Source: Pelistega sp. (GTDB lineage Bacteria > Pseudomonadota > Gammaproteobacteria > Burkholderiales > Burkholderiaceae_B). Taken from it: 37,421 bases of DNA. Position 1 is the first letter of the stretch; each line of letters starts with the position of its first letter. The stretch is from assembly GCA_030538255.1 (NCBI GenBank), contig JAUNUI010000002.1, positions 47,762-85,182 on the forward strand, in the 5' to 3' direction. The position numbers were made by a program, and so were the translations under genes. Below are positions 8,926-17,650 of this stretch, piece by piece. The notes beneath the pieces are model-generated. The model was not told the origin of the DNA and did no database searches. It saw only the letters and a list, made by a program, of their open reading frames with translations.

Positions 8926-10011
8926 TCAGCGCTTCTTCAACCACTGGTCCGCTTTCAACTGAGTGGCATCACTGGGTAGAATTCCGTACTTCGCCCCATA
9001 GCGTGTCTCATGATCACGCGTAGCATGATGACGGCTACGCATAAACTCCCCTTCACGGAAATCCGCACGGCTAATATCAGCGTAAGAGAAATCGGTAAAA
9101 TGCATGGTACTACCACGGAAGCTGGCCTGCTGTAATTGCCCATGCTGCATCTGCGCCATCAACAAATTCGCCCCATCAAAATTCGCCCCTTCGCAATCGG
9201 CCTCAGAGAAGTTAGCCAACTCTGCATAGGTCCCTGAGAAATTCGCCATCTGTGCGCGAGACTTTACGAATAAGGTCTGCTTTATATTCGCCCCTGTGAA
9301 GTTAGCGCGCTCTAACTGGCAATTCATAAAACCCCCTTGAGAGACATCACTATGAGCAAAATTCGCTTCGCGTAAATCACTGCCTGTAAACTGGCAGAAT
9401 ACCAAGGACATCGTCGAAAAATCATAGCCTGCTGCTTGACTCTCCAAGACCACGAGATGGGTCAACGCCGTCTCTTTAAGCTGCAATTGTTTAAAGTCAA
9501 ACTTCGTAAATACGACTTTAGATAAGGCACAGCGCTCCATAGAAAGTACCGTCTCCTTATTATCAGTGAAGATCAGCACCTCACCACGACACTCGACTAA
9601 GTTGAGCGCCAGCTTATCATTCATGACTAAGCTAACATTCTCAATCTGCACTCCATCAAAGACACAATTCTCAAACTCACACCCGGAGAAATTCACCAAT
9701 TTTAGTAACGCACCACTAATGCGACAATTGATAAAGCGGCAAGCGATGAAGCTAATATTATCCCAGTTACCTTCATGCCAATGACACTGGTAGAATACCG
9801 ACTGCATCACCGTGGACTCTTTCCAATCTAAGTGATAGAAGCGATTAGCCTGGAAGGCCGTCTGGTTAAAGTCCATGCCATGCACTTTCAGGGTATCCCA
9901 ATCCATCTGACGTAGTTGCAAGCCTTCAATCGTATGACCCGCTTCACCTTGAGCAATCAGCTGCTCGCTAAGTAATTTCTTATGGGCTTGATTTAGTTGT
10001 GATTGTTCCAT
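8926..10011 (-). CDS. Pentapeptide-repeat protein of the T6SS island
   Basis: A 361-residue protein built largely of pentapeptide repeats with the A(D/N)LXX pattern, clearest at about residues 205-330 (GSDLREANFAHSD, ERANFTGANI, CEGANFDGANL, ISRADFREGEF). These form a right-handed quadrilateral beta-helix. The first 45 residues are helical and lack repeats. No signal peptide or membrane segment is seen. It is the last gene of the minus-strand vgrG cluster, 71 bp after the DUF2169 protein, whose C-terminal half has the same architecture, so the two probably arose by duplication and may interact. Pentapeptide proteins commonly sit beside DUF2169 adaptors in T6SS clusters. Whether it is an accessory, adaptor or cargo is unknown. 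Confidence 0.85.
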   Translation of the reverse strand: MEQSQLNQAHKKLLSEQLIAQGEAGHTIEGLQLRQMDWDTLKVHGMDFNQTAFQANRFYHLDWKESTVMQSVFYQCHWHEGNWDNISFIACRFINCRISGALLKLVNFSGCEFENCVFDGVQIENVSLVMNDKLALNLVECRGEVLIFTDNKETVLSMERCALSKVVFTKFDFKQLQLKETALTHLVVLESQAAGYDFSTMSLVFCQFTGSDLREANFAHSDVSQGGFMNCQLERANFTGANIKQTLFVKSRAQMANFSGTYAELANFSEADCEGANFDGANLLMAQMQHGQLQQASFRGSTMHFTDFSYADISRADFREGEFMRSRHHATRDHETRYGAKYGILPSDATQLKADQWLKKR

Positions 10012-10082
10012 TGTTCTCTCTATTACTTTCTCTCTTAGGCCTTAACGCCAGGAAGATTAGACCCATACGTCCTTAGATACCA

Positions 10083-12788
10083 CTACGCCACTAAGCGCGG
10101 ATAGACATTCGCCCGCTCTAGCCAACAATCCTCTTGGATAGTTAAGTGGTCGGTTTTAATCAATGCCAACTCAGCACAGAAGAATGACACATGTGTAAGC
10201 TTAGCGGCACTGAAATTCGCTAACTTACAGATAGTCTGGGCAAAGTCAGCATTCTGAATCGTTGCCCCATAGAAATCACTGCGCACAAATAAGCTGTCTT
10301 TAACACTCACTGTTTTAAAGTTCGCATAATGAAATTCTGTCTTAGAGAACTCATTGCGGCCGATATCTGATTCAATAAATTGCGCCTGATGCAACTTCAA
10401 CTCGCGCAAGCAGGAATCCTTAATCTGACTACGCTCTACCAATAAGCCTTGCACCTCAGTTAAGGCTTGCACAAAGAACTTCTCGACCTCAGAATTCTTA
10501 ATCTGCAATTGCTTAATCTCTTGAGTGCCCGTAATACTTAGGGAATCAATATGGCATTGCGTAAACGATACCTGTCTTAACCAACTATTGACGAAGGAAT
10601 GACGCGACAACTTGCATTGTTCAAAGTGCAAGTCTTGAATACGCGCCCGAAAGAAATTAAAGCTCTCAAACTTGCACTCATCAAAGCACACTTTCTCGAC
10701 AAACATCTTAAAATGCATCCAGCTCGTCAATTCGCAATGCGTAAACTCCACACGCTTTATATTTAAACGAGTGCTAGTAACGTTAGCCATCTTGCAATCA
10801 ATAAAATGGCAATCCTCAAACACCGTAAAACTTAAATCCGCTTTCTCAAAATCACACGATTGGAATACCACATGCTTAAAGCGGCAATACTGCAAATCAG
10901 CATGTTTAAAATCACATTGCGTAAATTGCGTATGATGTACTAAGGTTGGCCAAGTCTTTAATTGTGCATAATCCTCTCGGCTAAAGTAGCCATTCGCCAA
11001 GACAAATCCCTCAGGAATCTCTCGTAGTGTCTGCTTGAAATGCGCCAAATTCTCAATAGCTTCTAGGGCAGCATGCTCATCCACTACCGTGATATCCTGC
11101 CCTAATCCCTTACTCATCTTCGGTAAGCGCTGTTGTTGGCGCAAGCGATCAAATTCCTGATACTGCGCAAAATCAATGGCGCGCAAGTCTTTGATGGACT
11201 GCGCCTGCTCATCTACTGCATCCTTGGCGAGTTGCTCCTCGTCATACTCACCCACATCGCGTAACTCCTTGGCCTTGTAGGCGAGCACCTCTTGCGTATG
11301 CGCATCTGCTTGATTTTCCTCTAAAAACTCTAGCTGCTCGGCATAGCTCATAGTCGCTTGCTTAGCTTTAACATCCTTTAATTGTTCCCGTAAAAGGCGA
11401 CGCTTATCAGAAAAGTCCAGCGGCTTTTTCGCTTGTTCAATCTGCCATTCGATCATCTGCTCGAAGCTCAATTCACCGCTCATCATCTTCCGGCTGATTG
11501 CCATCGCCTCGTCAGGATCACCCACACCCAACTGCTCTTGCAATTCACGCATCTTCAATACATCAGGATCATCATCAGGCAAGGGATGTTCTTTCTTGAT
11601 CTCGTCCAGTTTCTCCTGAGTCTTGGCCAACTCAGCCTCCAAGAGCTTCATCTTATTTTGCAAATTGCTCGATACAGGCAACTGCTCAATCTGTAGAGGG
11701 CGCATATACTCAGAGTCCACCAATTGCTTATCTAAGGCGGCATACATCGCACCTAATTGCGGATCAATACGTTGTTGCAAGACTTGCTCATAATAGGCGA
11801 TTGACTTAGTCGCTTGTGGATGCTCTAAGGCATACATCATATGCGTCAGCTCATCACCATCATCCGAATTAATTTTCACATTCGCCTGATACACTAAGAC
11901 CGCCTGCTCCTTATGCGGATAGGCCCAGACCGTGGTTAAGGCAAAGTCCACCGAACATAAACTACCGGCGATCTGCTCACCACTCTCCTTAGTCTTCACG
12001 AAAGCACGCACGGTCCAATCAGGGATAGTAGCTTCTAGCTGTGGTTTGCTCGGGTGCATATGGGTAAAGCGAATCGTATCCCCTGCCCGCAAGCGCCCTA
12101 GATACTGATCCGGCTGCGCTTGGTTAAAATAGCGCCAGTCCATATCTCGCGCAAAGCCTGGATATTCCTCACGACGCCATCGCTCATCATAGGTGCCCAT
12201 CATCAGGTGACGGTTAGGGTACTCAATCGGTATCGCTGCAAACCCTGCAGGCTTATACGTGCTGGTCTCATAACGGACCGGGTTTTTCGGATCTTCAATA
12301 TTCGGTAAGAACTGCACCATGGTGCCATTGAAGTCTTGCACTTGATGGCCCTTACCCACACGATTCTCAGGCAGTTCTGGTCCACCATATGCGTTGCGCC
12401 AACTGATGGCGATTTTCTCAAAAGGCAATGGCTTACTGGCTTGATGATTGACCCAGTAACGGTCGCCCGTCACCCACAGCGACTTTTTCACATTATTCAG
12501 TTGTACTTCAACAGCAGTACGACCATTCTGGGCATAACAACCATAACCATAGGCATTCAAGATAAGATCCGCCTGCTGCTTAGGCACACCCAGATCCAAG
12601 GCTTCAGCACCGAATACATCAACGGATTCATCTTTAAACAATTGCCATAAAGCCTGCTCACCCTCAGCAACGGGCTTCCCTTCTTGGAAGTCCCAGAGGA
12701 CAAAAACAGTGACACCTAAGTAATAGGTATTGGTGAATTGATAAGGACGTGTGATGGCGGAGAGACGTTGGGGTTTAATTGTTTTCAT
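10083..12788 (-). CDS. DUF2169 T6SS adaptor fused to coiled coil and pentapeptide repeats
   Basis: A 901-residue three-part protein. Residues about 1-330 are a DUF2169 domain (TVFVLWDF near 28-35, KSLWVTGDRYW, FEKIAISWRNAYGGPELP), a family found next to T6SS effectors and proposed to load cargo onto VgrG/PAAR. Residues about 370-575 are highly charged and helical, probably coiled coil, rich in Glu, Gln and Lys. Residues about 610-890 are pentapeptide-like repeats, many Cys- and Phe-rich (FTQCDFKHADLQYCRFKHVV). No signal peptide is present. It follows the relic zone after the two membrane-protein genes and precedes the smaller pentapeptide gene. No recognisable PAAR/DUF4150 effector accompanies it, which is unusual for this adaptor. 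The DUF2169 assignment is strong; the role is inferred. Confidence 0.87.
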   Translation of the reverse strand: MKTIKPQRLSAITRPYQFTNTYYLGVTVFVLWDFQEGKPVAEGEQALWQLFKDESVDVFGAEALDLGVPKQQADLILNAYGYGCYAQNGRTAVEVQLNNVKKSLWVTGDRYWVNHQASKPLPFEKIAISWRNAYGGPELPENRVGKGHQVQDFNGTMVQFLPNIEDPKNPVRYETSTYKPAGFAAIPIEYPNRHLMMGTYDERWRREEYPGFARDMDWRYFNQAQPDQYLGRLRAGDTIRFTHMHPSKPQLEATIPDWTVRAFVKTKESGEQIAGSLCSVDFALTTVWAYPHKEQAVLVYQANVKINSDDGDELTHMMYALEHPQATKSIAYYEQVLQQRIDPQLGAMYAALDKQLVDSEYMRPLQIEQLPVSSNLQNKMKLLEAELAKTQEKLDEIKKEHPLPDDDPDVLKMRELQEQLGVGDPDEAMAISRKMMSGELSFEQMIEWQIEQAKKPLDFSDKRRLLREQLKDVKAKQATMSYAEQLEFLEENQADAHTQEVLAYKAKELRDVGEYDEEQLAKDAVDEQAQSIKDLRAIDFAQYQEFDRLRQQQRLPKMSKGLGQDITVVDEHAALEAIENLAHFKQTLREIPEGFVLANGYFSREDYAQLKTWPTLVHHTQFTQCDFKHADLQYCRFKHVVFQSCDFEKADLSFTVFEDCHFIDCKMANVTSTRLNIKRVEFTHCELTSWMHFKMFVEKVCFDECKFESFNFFRARIQDLHFEQCKLSRHSFVNSWLRQVSFTQCHIDSLSITGTQEIKQLQIKNSEVEKFFVQALTEVQGLLVERSQIKDSCLRELKLHQAQFIESDIGRNEFSKTEFHYANFKTVSVKDSLFVRSDFYGATIQNADFAQTICKLANFSAAKLTHVSFFCAELALIKTDHLTIQEDCWLERANVYPRLVA

Positions 12789-12970
12789 GAAGACCTAATC
12801 TATGCGGCTATATCTGTATCAATCGGCTGATTAATTCAGCACGCTTTTGGACAGCTTATCGTGCATATAACAAGCTAATAATAGTAAAAATTGAGATTCA
12901 TTCTTCAGTTTACGACCCGAATATGACGAGATAGTTACACGCAGAGTTTATTGTTTAATTGTTGAATAAG

Positions 12971-12990
12971 TTAACGATTACACTCAAACT
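12971..12990 (-). pseudogene. Relic of the 3' end of a paralogue of the 232-residue membrane protein
   Basis: These 20 bases match the end of the 232-residue protein gene (13872-13891) at 19 of 20 positions, including its stop codon; translated on the minus strand they give F-E-C-N-R-stop against F-E-R-N-R-stop in the intact gene. Similarity ends abruptly at the 5' side. It lies downstream of a vgrG fragment in the same order as the intact genes, pointing to a collapsed duplicate. The short length keeps confidence moderate. Confidence 0.6.
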
Positions 12991-13038
12991 AGAACAATGG
13001 GTGGTTTTTCGTAAGGCCACATATAACAACCTTAATTA

Positions 13039-13117
13039 CATTCACGATTTAGGTTTCATTACCCGTAATCGTTTCAGTAATATCACCTTGCACGGCATTG
13101 AAGATGGTATTTTCATT
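13039..13117 (-). pseudogene. vgrG fragment (needle-domain relic)
   Basis: Positions 13039-13095 match the beta-helix needle region of the intact vgrG (15225-15281) at 48 of 57 bases by hand alignment. Read on the minus strand it encodes QGDITETITGNET followed by a stop, against QGDNTETITGNETYTVNG in VgrG; upstream codons (NENTIFNAV) keep the same frame and pattern. The rest of the gene is gone. This shows that a second vgrG once stood between the membrane-protein genes and the DUF2169 gene. Confidence 0.8.
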
Positions 13118-13130
13118 AGCAAGTAATGCG

Positions 13131-13871
13131 TTAGAAATATAAGGTACCATTAATTTTCTCTTTCAAAACTGGTGCTTTATCAAACTGCCAGTAGTTGTAA
13201 AGATCCTGATGTGCCTGTTGATAGATTTTTTGCAACTCCTGATTATTGGGATCCAAATCTAACAAGCGCTTAGCTCGTTCTTCTCGATGTTCGAGTTGCC
13301 GAACCACCTTCTGCTTGTGTTCCTCCTGAATCGCTTGCGCAAACTCTGAGTCACCAATATTCAGTATCACAGCATATTTTTCTAAACCAGGTAAGTAGGC
13401 CACTTCGAATGCCTCCCCTACTTTGGGGTAACGAAGAAACATGGCTTTAGGGTATGTCGGCGTGGAATCACTACGGCTAGGAGCTGATCCATAACGTGAC
13501 TCAAACGAAGTCCGCTGATAAGGCTTACCATCGACACCCTTAAAGGCGAGTTGATAAAAATATATCTCTCTATTCTCCGCCTTATCAGGATCAGATTTAA
13601 TCCGAGTATCTACGATTAAAGCAGGTACATGATGGCCCCATCGAACAATATAAGGGGTGGCGATCCACCAACGACTATTTAATAAAATAAGTGTCGTAAA
13701 GATGATAATCATTGCGCAGGAGCCAATAAAGTCTTCAGGCAGATTCTCTGGTTTAGCAAAATATCTGGACCAGCCTATTAGACCCACGATAAGAAATAAT
13801 ATGATGGGCCATACTTTAAGTACAAGTTTTAGCAAGAACGCCATAAATCTAATGTTTAATGCCGATACCAT
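13131..13871 (-). CDS. Two-TM membrane protein of the vgrG island, paralogue B
   Basis: A 246-residue protein not recognised by function; it loosely resembles DUF3592-type proteins. Two hydrophobic helices (about residues 10-31 and 45-66) are followed by a soluble domain and a charged C-terminal helix. The core FLRYPKVGEAFEVAYLPG...YAVILN...SEFAQAIQ closely parallels the preceding gene (FIRYPRVNEEFEVKYMPG...YFVILN...SEFAQHIA), so the two are tandem duplicates. Its ATG directly abuts the upstream gene's stop, without a Shine-Dalgarno, implying coupled translation. A membrane protein just after vgrG could be immunity to a T6SS toxin or an accessory factor; neither is shown. The 3' end borders the vgrG relic, so its C-terminus may be altered by the rearrangement. 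Confidence 0.8.
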   Translation of the reverse strand: MVSALNIRFMAFLLKLVLKVWPIILFLIVGLIGWSRYFAKPENLPEDFIGSCAMIIIFTTLILLNSRWWIATPYIVRWGHHVPALIVDTRIKSDPDKAENREIYFYQLAFKGVDGKPYQRTSFESRYGSAPSRSDSTPTYPKAMFLRYPKVGEAFEVAYLPGLEKYAVILNIGDSEFAQAIQEEHKQKVVRQLEHREERAKRLLDLDPNNQELQKIYQQAHQDLYNYWQFDKAPVLKEKINGTLYF

Positions 13872-14570
13872 TTAACGATTACGCTCAAACTCTTTCAGCT
13901 CTGCTTGTTTATGTTGAAGATCATCAAGCGCTGTAGGATTAAATTTATCCAAAGCACTTCTGGCCTGCGCCGCAGCGACGCCTTGCCTAAGAGATTCATG
14001 TTTGAGACCTAGACGTTCTTGCGCAATATGTTGGGCGAATTCACTATTGCCCTCATTCAAAATCACAAAATATTTGGGTTTTCCAGGCATATATTTCACT
14101 TCAAACTCTTCATTGACCCGAGGATAACGAATAAATAAAAGGCAAGGATAGGTTAAATTCGCCTGTACTGTCTCCAGATGATCAGCGGTTTTGCTGGTTG
14201 TAAAAGAGACATCATGTAATTGTCCATCTTGCCCTTTGATATAAAGAGCATGCTTAAAGTATTCCTCATTGTCTGAGTTTTTATGAGAGAAACCCTCCCA
14301 ATGCTTTCGACCTTGCGCAAGCAATCCATGCTTTGCAATTAATTGATTGCTTTTACGAATACGCCAATTGTGCAAGCCTATTGCCATAATCAAACAAACT
14401 ACAAAGCCAGCAAATAAAAGTGGCTCTATCAAAGCAGTCGACACCGGGAATAATTCTGATAAAGGTATCAGTTTCCCACCTATAAATCCTATACCTATAA
14501 AGGCGATCAGAATCGCAACTATACAATAAAACGCTGTACTTCTTAATACGAAAATTTGCAGTAATGCCAT
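13872..14570 (-). CDS. Two-TM membrane protein of the vgrG island, paralogue A
   Basis: A 232-residue protein of unknown function with two N-terminal transmembrane helices (about residues 8-31 and 44-65), then a mixed soluble domain (HALYIKGQDGQLHDVSFTTS, FIRYPRVNEEFEVKYMPG) and a charged helical C-terminus ending FERNR. It is a clear paralogue of the next gene. It begins 49 bp after vgrG with a weak GAG Shine-Dalgarno. Its last codons recur at 12971-12990 as a relic, showing this gene has been copied before. Position directly behind vgrG is typical of effector, adaptor or immunity genes. With two membrane helices and no toxin motif, immunity or a membrane accessory is the more likely inference. 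Confidence 0.8.
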   Translation of the reverse strand: MALLQIFVLRSTAFYCIVAILIAFIGIGFIGGKLIPLSELFPVSTALIEPLLFAGFVVCLIMAIGLHNWRIRKSNQLIAKHGLLAQGRKHWEGFSHKNSDNEEYFKHALYIKGQDGQLHDVSFTTSKTADHLETVQANLTYPCLLFIRYPRVNEEFEVKYMPGKPKYFVILNEGNSEFAQHIAQERLGLKHESLRQGVAAAQARSALDKFNPTALDDLQHKQAELKEFERNR

Positions 14571-14619
14571 CGTTATTTCTCAACAACTCTAATATCTAGA
14601 ATCGCGACTCCTGTTTTTT

Positions 14620-17037
14620 CTAAGCTCGCAGAAATAAACCAGCCATGGCAAAATGTGATGCTTCCACATCAAATTTTGCCGCAAAGTTATCTAGCTTTGT
14701 AAGCGCTTGCGACATCGTCATGGCCGAATTTTTAGTTTCAATACCTTTTATATCAATCTTCCAACCACCAATATCCGCTTTCTGCGCATAGACGGTATTT
14801 GTTGATATTCTCCATTTAAGTTCAAACCCAACAAAATCATCGAACCAACCATACTTGCTTGAACCTTGAGCACCCTGATTATTATGCTTGGTATCATTAA
14901 TATCGACGGTGGGCGCATTTAAGGTAATTTTAGTAGGGGCTGTTATCGTAATATCTGTCCCTCCTGTTAGGGCAATAGAGTTACCTTGCTGATGCATTGT
15001 CCAATCACCATCCGATGTCTCTGTTGTCGTCCCTGTCACCAAAGACTCCAATGGACCATCAACCGTTTCGTTGCGGCTGGTATTATGGGTAATAGTCACG
15101 GCACCCGTTACTGTCTGCGACCATGTCGCACCGAAGGTATCGCTCACAGCAGCATCCACAGTCGTTGTACGCGTTCCCGTGGTATTGTAGGTGCCACTGC
15201 CATTTAACTGGTGCAACTGATCGCCATTCACGGTATAAGTTTCATTCCCCGTAATCGTCTCGGTATTATCGCCTTGCAAGGTATAGGTGTTGCCGCCATC
15301 GACATTACGTTTCACGCCTCCCTGTACATCATCATTTAAACCAGCGGCCGTGATACGACTCATAACGCCGGCATGAAAGTACTCGCTCTCATGGCCGTGC
15401 ACTTCCGTGGTGCGGGTACGCTTAACCTCGCGATCTTCATCACCCTTCACTAAGGTGGTTAAATTATTGCCAACTGTAATATCCAGATTACGCAAAATAT
15501 TCATCACCATATCCAGTTGTGCACGCACATCAACCAGTTCTTTACCAAGCTCATCCACCATTAATAAATGGTTTTCATGGTTAGGGTCAGCATGAATACT
15601 CTTACTTCTAAAGCCACTGGTATGTGCATTGGCCGGAAGATCGACCAATGGCATGTTCATATCATTATTAACGCGACCAATAATAATCGGTCTGTCTGGA
15701 TTGCCACCAATAAAATCAACCACTACCTCTTGATTGATCCGAGGGATTTGTAAAGCACCAAAGCCTGTGCCAGCCCAAGGACTCGACACGCGAATCCAAC
15801 ACGAGCTGTTCTCATCACTCTGACCATAGCGGTCCCAATGGAATTGCACTTTCACACGGGCGAACTTATCGGTCCAGATTTCTTCGCCTGCGGGACCCAC
15901 CACCTTAGCGGTCTGCGGGCCATAAGTTTTCGGTTTAGGGGTTTCACGCTTCTTGCGGAACTGAGTCTCAATCGGCAGAGCTTTAAACTTAATCGCAAAG
16001 CGATCTTCACGATCCGTACCTGTTGTATAACCCGCCACCTGCATATCGTATTCGGCCGAGATTAAGAGGTATTTCTTATTTTCTTTATGGCGTGGATGGT
16101 TGCGTAAGGTGAAGGTACGACCTGGCTTAACAGCGCGGATATTGGCTTCACCACTAATTATATCGCGGTCAACGCGTAGTTCTTCATGGCGTACCAAGGA
16201 GTAATATTCACCATCCACAGGCTCCACATAGCCGCCCATCCATTCGTAGATTTCGTTGCTACCCACAGTGGCTTCGGTCCCTAGACTATCAAAGGCATTA
16301 ATCGAGGCACGCGATTTTCTGAAGTCATAATCATCGGTAGAGTACGTGCCTGAGGCAATCTCAGTGGCTACTTTCCATTCTGAGACGAACTCCTCAACCC
16401 CACGCACATGTTCATTCTTATCTAAGAAGGTAAAGACTTCGTAACCTGCATAGTCTTTATGCATCCCATTATGGTCAGAAATCACCAAAGTGTGCTTACC
16501 CATGTTCATCTTGAACCAGTAGTACATCCCTTCGTGCTCCATCAGACGACTCACGAAATCAAAGTCGGTCTCATCATACTGCACACAATATTCCCAATTA
16601 CGGTAACGCGAGTGGGCAAAAGCCAACTCAATCTCCATACCATACTCACCTAATACCTGTTGGATAATGTCAGGCACGGTCATATTCTGGAAGATTTTAT
16701 AATCTTTATTCAGCGTGGCGTACCATAATAGAGGGCTAATAGTTGCTTTATAGATATAGTATTGTGAGTTCACCATCTCGCGGCCAACGAGCTCAAACTT
16801 CGTAATCACCCCATGCATAAAGCGCGGAATACCGCCTTGGGTCTCGACTTGCAAAGTCATGCTCTTACCCAATGCATCACGGCAGTCTAGCATATAGGTC
16901 TTAGCGACCAACTCGACTTCGAAGGAATATAATTGTGAAAGTCCTTCCTTGCCCTTCATACTGAGAAAGTGCAAGACGCCAGGTAGATGCGTATGCGCAA
17001 TCACTGGACGCGTAAAGATGTCGTTAAGAATATCCAT
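14620..17037 (-). CDS. vgrG: Type VI secretion spike protein VgrG
   Basis: A VgrG (TssI) trimeric spike protein, 805 residues from the ATG at 17035-17037, which has GGGAG 5-9 bases upstream. An ATG 102 bases further upstream is open but has no Shine-Dalgarno and adds an atypical 34-residue leader. Domains: gp27-like region (about 1-370; YSFEVEL, YDETDFDFVSRLMEHEGMYY), gp5-like OB fold (about 395-480; HWDRYGQ, SPWAGTGFGALQIPRINQEV, NPDRPIIIGRV), beta-helix needle with T/N-rich repeats (about 485-720; ETITGNETYTVNG) and a C-terminal extension of about 80 residues (SSKYGWFDDFVGFELKW to the end) of no known fold. The extension may carry or dock cargo. No other T6SS structural genes are in the window, so this is an orphan vgrG island. 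Confidence 0.95.
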   Translation of the reverse strand: MDILNDIFTRPVIAHTHLPGVLHFLSMKGKEGLSQLYSFEVELVAKTYMLDCRDALGKSMTLQVETQGGIPRFMHGVITKFELVGREMVNSQYYIYKATISPLLWYATLNKDYKIFQNMTVPDIIQQVLGEYGMEIELAFAHSRYRNWEYCVQYDETDFDFVSRLMEHEGMYYWFKMNMGKHTLVISDHNGMHKDYAGYEVFTFLDKNEHVRGVEEFVSEWKVATEIASGTYSTDDYDFRKSRASINAFDSLGTEATVGSNEIYEWMGGYVEPVDGEYYSLVRHEELRVDRDIISGEANIRAVKPGRTFTLRNHPRHKENKKYLLISAEYDMQVAGYTTGTDREDRFAIKFKALPIETQFRKKRETPKPKTYGPQTAKVVGPAGEEIWTDKFARVKVQFHWDRYGQSDENSSCWIRVSSPWAGTGFGALQIPRINQEVVVDFIGGNPDRPIIIGRVNNDMNMPLVDLPANAHTSGFRSKSIHADPNHENHLLMVDELGKELVDVRAQLDMVMNILRNLDITVGNNLTTLVKGDEDREVKRTRTTEVHGHESEYFHAGVMSRITAAGLNDDVQGGVKRNVDGGNTYTLQGDNTETITGNETYTVNGDQLHQLNGSGTYNTTGTRTTTVDAAVSDTFGATWSQTVTGAVTITHNTSRNETVDGPLESLVTGTTTETSDGDWTMHQQGNSIALTGGTDITITAPTKITLNAPTVDINDTKHNNQGAQGSSKYGWFDDFVGFELKWRISTNTVYAQKADIGGWKIDIKGIETKNSAMTMSQALTKLDNFAAKFDVEASHFAMAGLFLRA

Positions 17038-17310
17038 GGTAGCTCCCTCTTCATACGCAGCAAGCACGCGCTCGTCTCCATATGAGCCTGAAATATTATT
17101 TAGATGAGATAAATTGTTCCTATGCTTAATATTCAACAAAACACATTAAACAAAACAAGAACTTACTGTTAACTCGCAAGTATAAAAAATCTATATGACA
17201 GCATATTGACTGTTCTATGAATCGTTGTATTTATATATAAGATGCTGTCGCGTAAACGCTATACATGCCAGAGCGGCAAGAAGGAAGGGTTGCGCATGCG
17301 CAGTGTGCGT

Positions 17311-17426
17311 GAATTGCGGTCGAGGTGAAGTGCTGTGAACTTGGGTTGCGATGAACTTGGAGTGCGATGAACTTGGGTTGTGGTGAACTTGGGTTGCGGT
17401 CGAGGTGGAAATGAAGTGCTGTGAAC
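17311..17426. repeat. 16-bp tandem repeat with flanking duplicated block
   Basis: Four 16-bp units of TGAACTTGGGTTGCGA type occupy 17336-17399 (starts 17336, 17352, 17368, 17384) with one or two changes each. On both sides lies a copy of a longer block containing TTGCGGTCGAGGTG and GAAGTGCTGTGAAC (17314-17340 and 17393-17426), so the array sits inside a larger direct repeat. Confidence 0.9.
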
Positions 17427-17521
17427 ATAAATCGCGGTGGCCCGAAACTCAGCACCACCGCTTTTTGCTTGCCTTGACCATGACATGATGCACGACCACT
17501 AAGTCATCATGGAAACAGGTA

Positions 17522-17636
17522 TTTTAATCACCTAAGCCCTTTTAATCGCCCAAGGCTTTAAATCATCTAAGGCTTATAGTCACCTAAGTTTTTTTAATTA
17601 CCTGAGACCTTTTAATCACCGACGGTTTTTTAATCA
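17522..17636. repeat. 18-bp degenerate tandem repeat downstream of atoE
   Basis: Six consecutive units, most 18 bp, follow the consensus CCTAAGGCTTTTTAATCA (starts near 17531, 17549, 17567, 17583, 17601, 17619), preceded by a partial TTTTAATCA. One unit is 16 bp. The array ends 14 bp before the atoE stop codon. On the atoE transcript it would read as A-rich repeats; no classical terminator stem is seen. Confidence 0.85.
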
Positions 17637-17650
17637 AGGAAGAGCCTTTT

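Larger units (their letters stand above)
17038..17650. other. Large spacer upstream of vgrG with two minisatellites
   Basis: This 613-bp spacer lies upstream of vgrG and downstream of atoE, both on the minus strand. About 17090-17240 is AT-rich and probably holds the vgrG promoter. The rest contains a 12-base palindrome TGCGCATGCGCA (17290-17301), a 16-bp array (17336-17399) and an 18-bp array (17522-17636), listed separately. Open frames through the arrays are repeat artefacts, not genes. Confidence 0.7.

Noticed and set aside
11433-11696. 87-residue frame opposite the DUF2169 gene
   Set aside because: It is antisense to the coiled-coil segment; its composition is the complement of Glu/Gln/Lys codons, with no start signal.
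17038-17139. 34-residue N-terminal extension of VgrG
   Set aside because: The ATG at 17037 has GGGAG at good distance and opens the normal VgrG N-terminus; the upstream ATG has neither.
17231-17486. Two overlapping 75-residue frames
   Set aside because: Both read through the 16-bp minisatellite in different frames and give repetitive peptides; no Shine-Dalgarno or homology.
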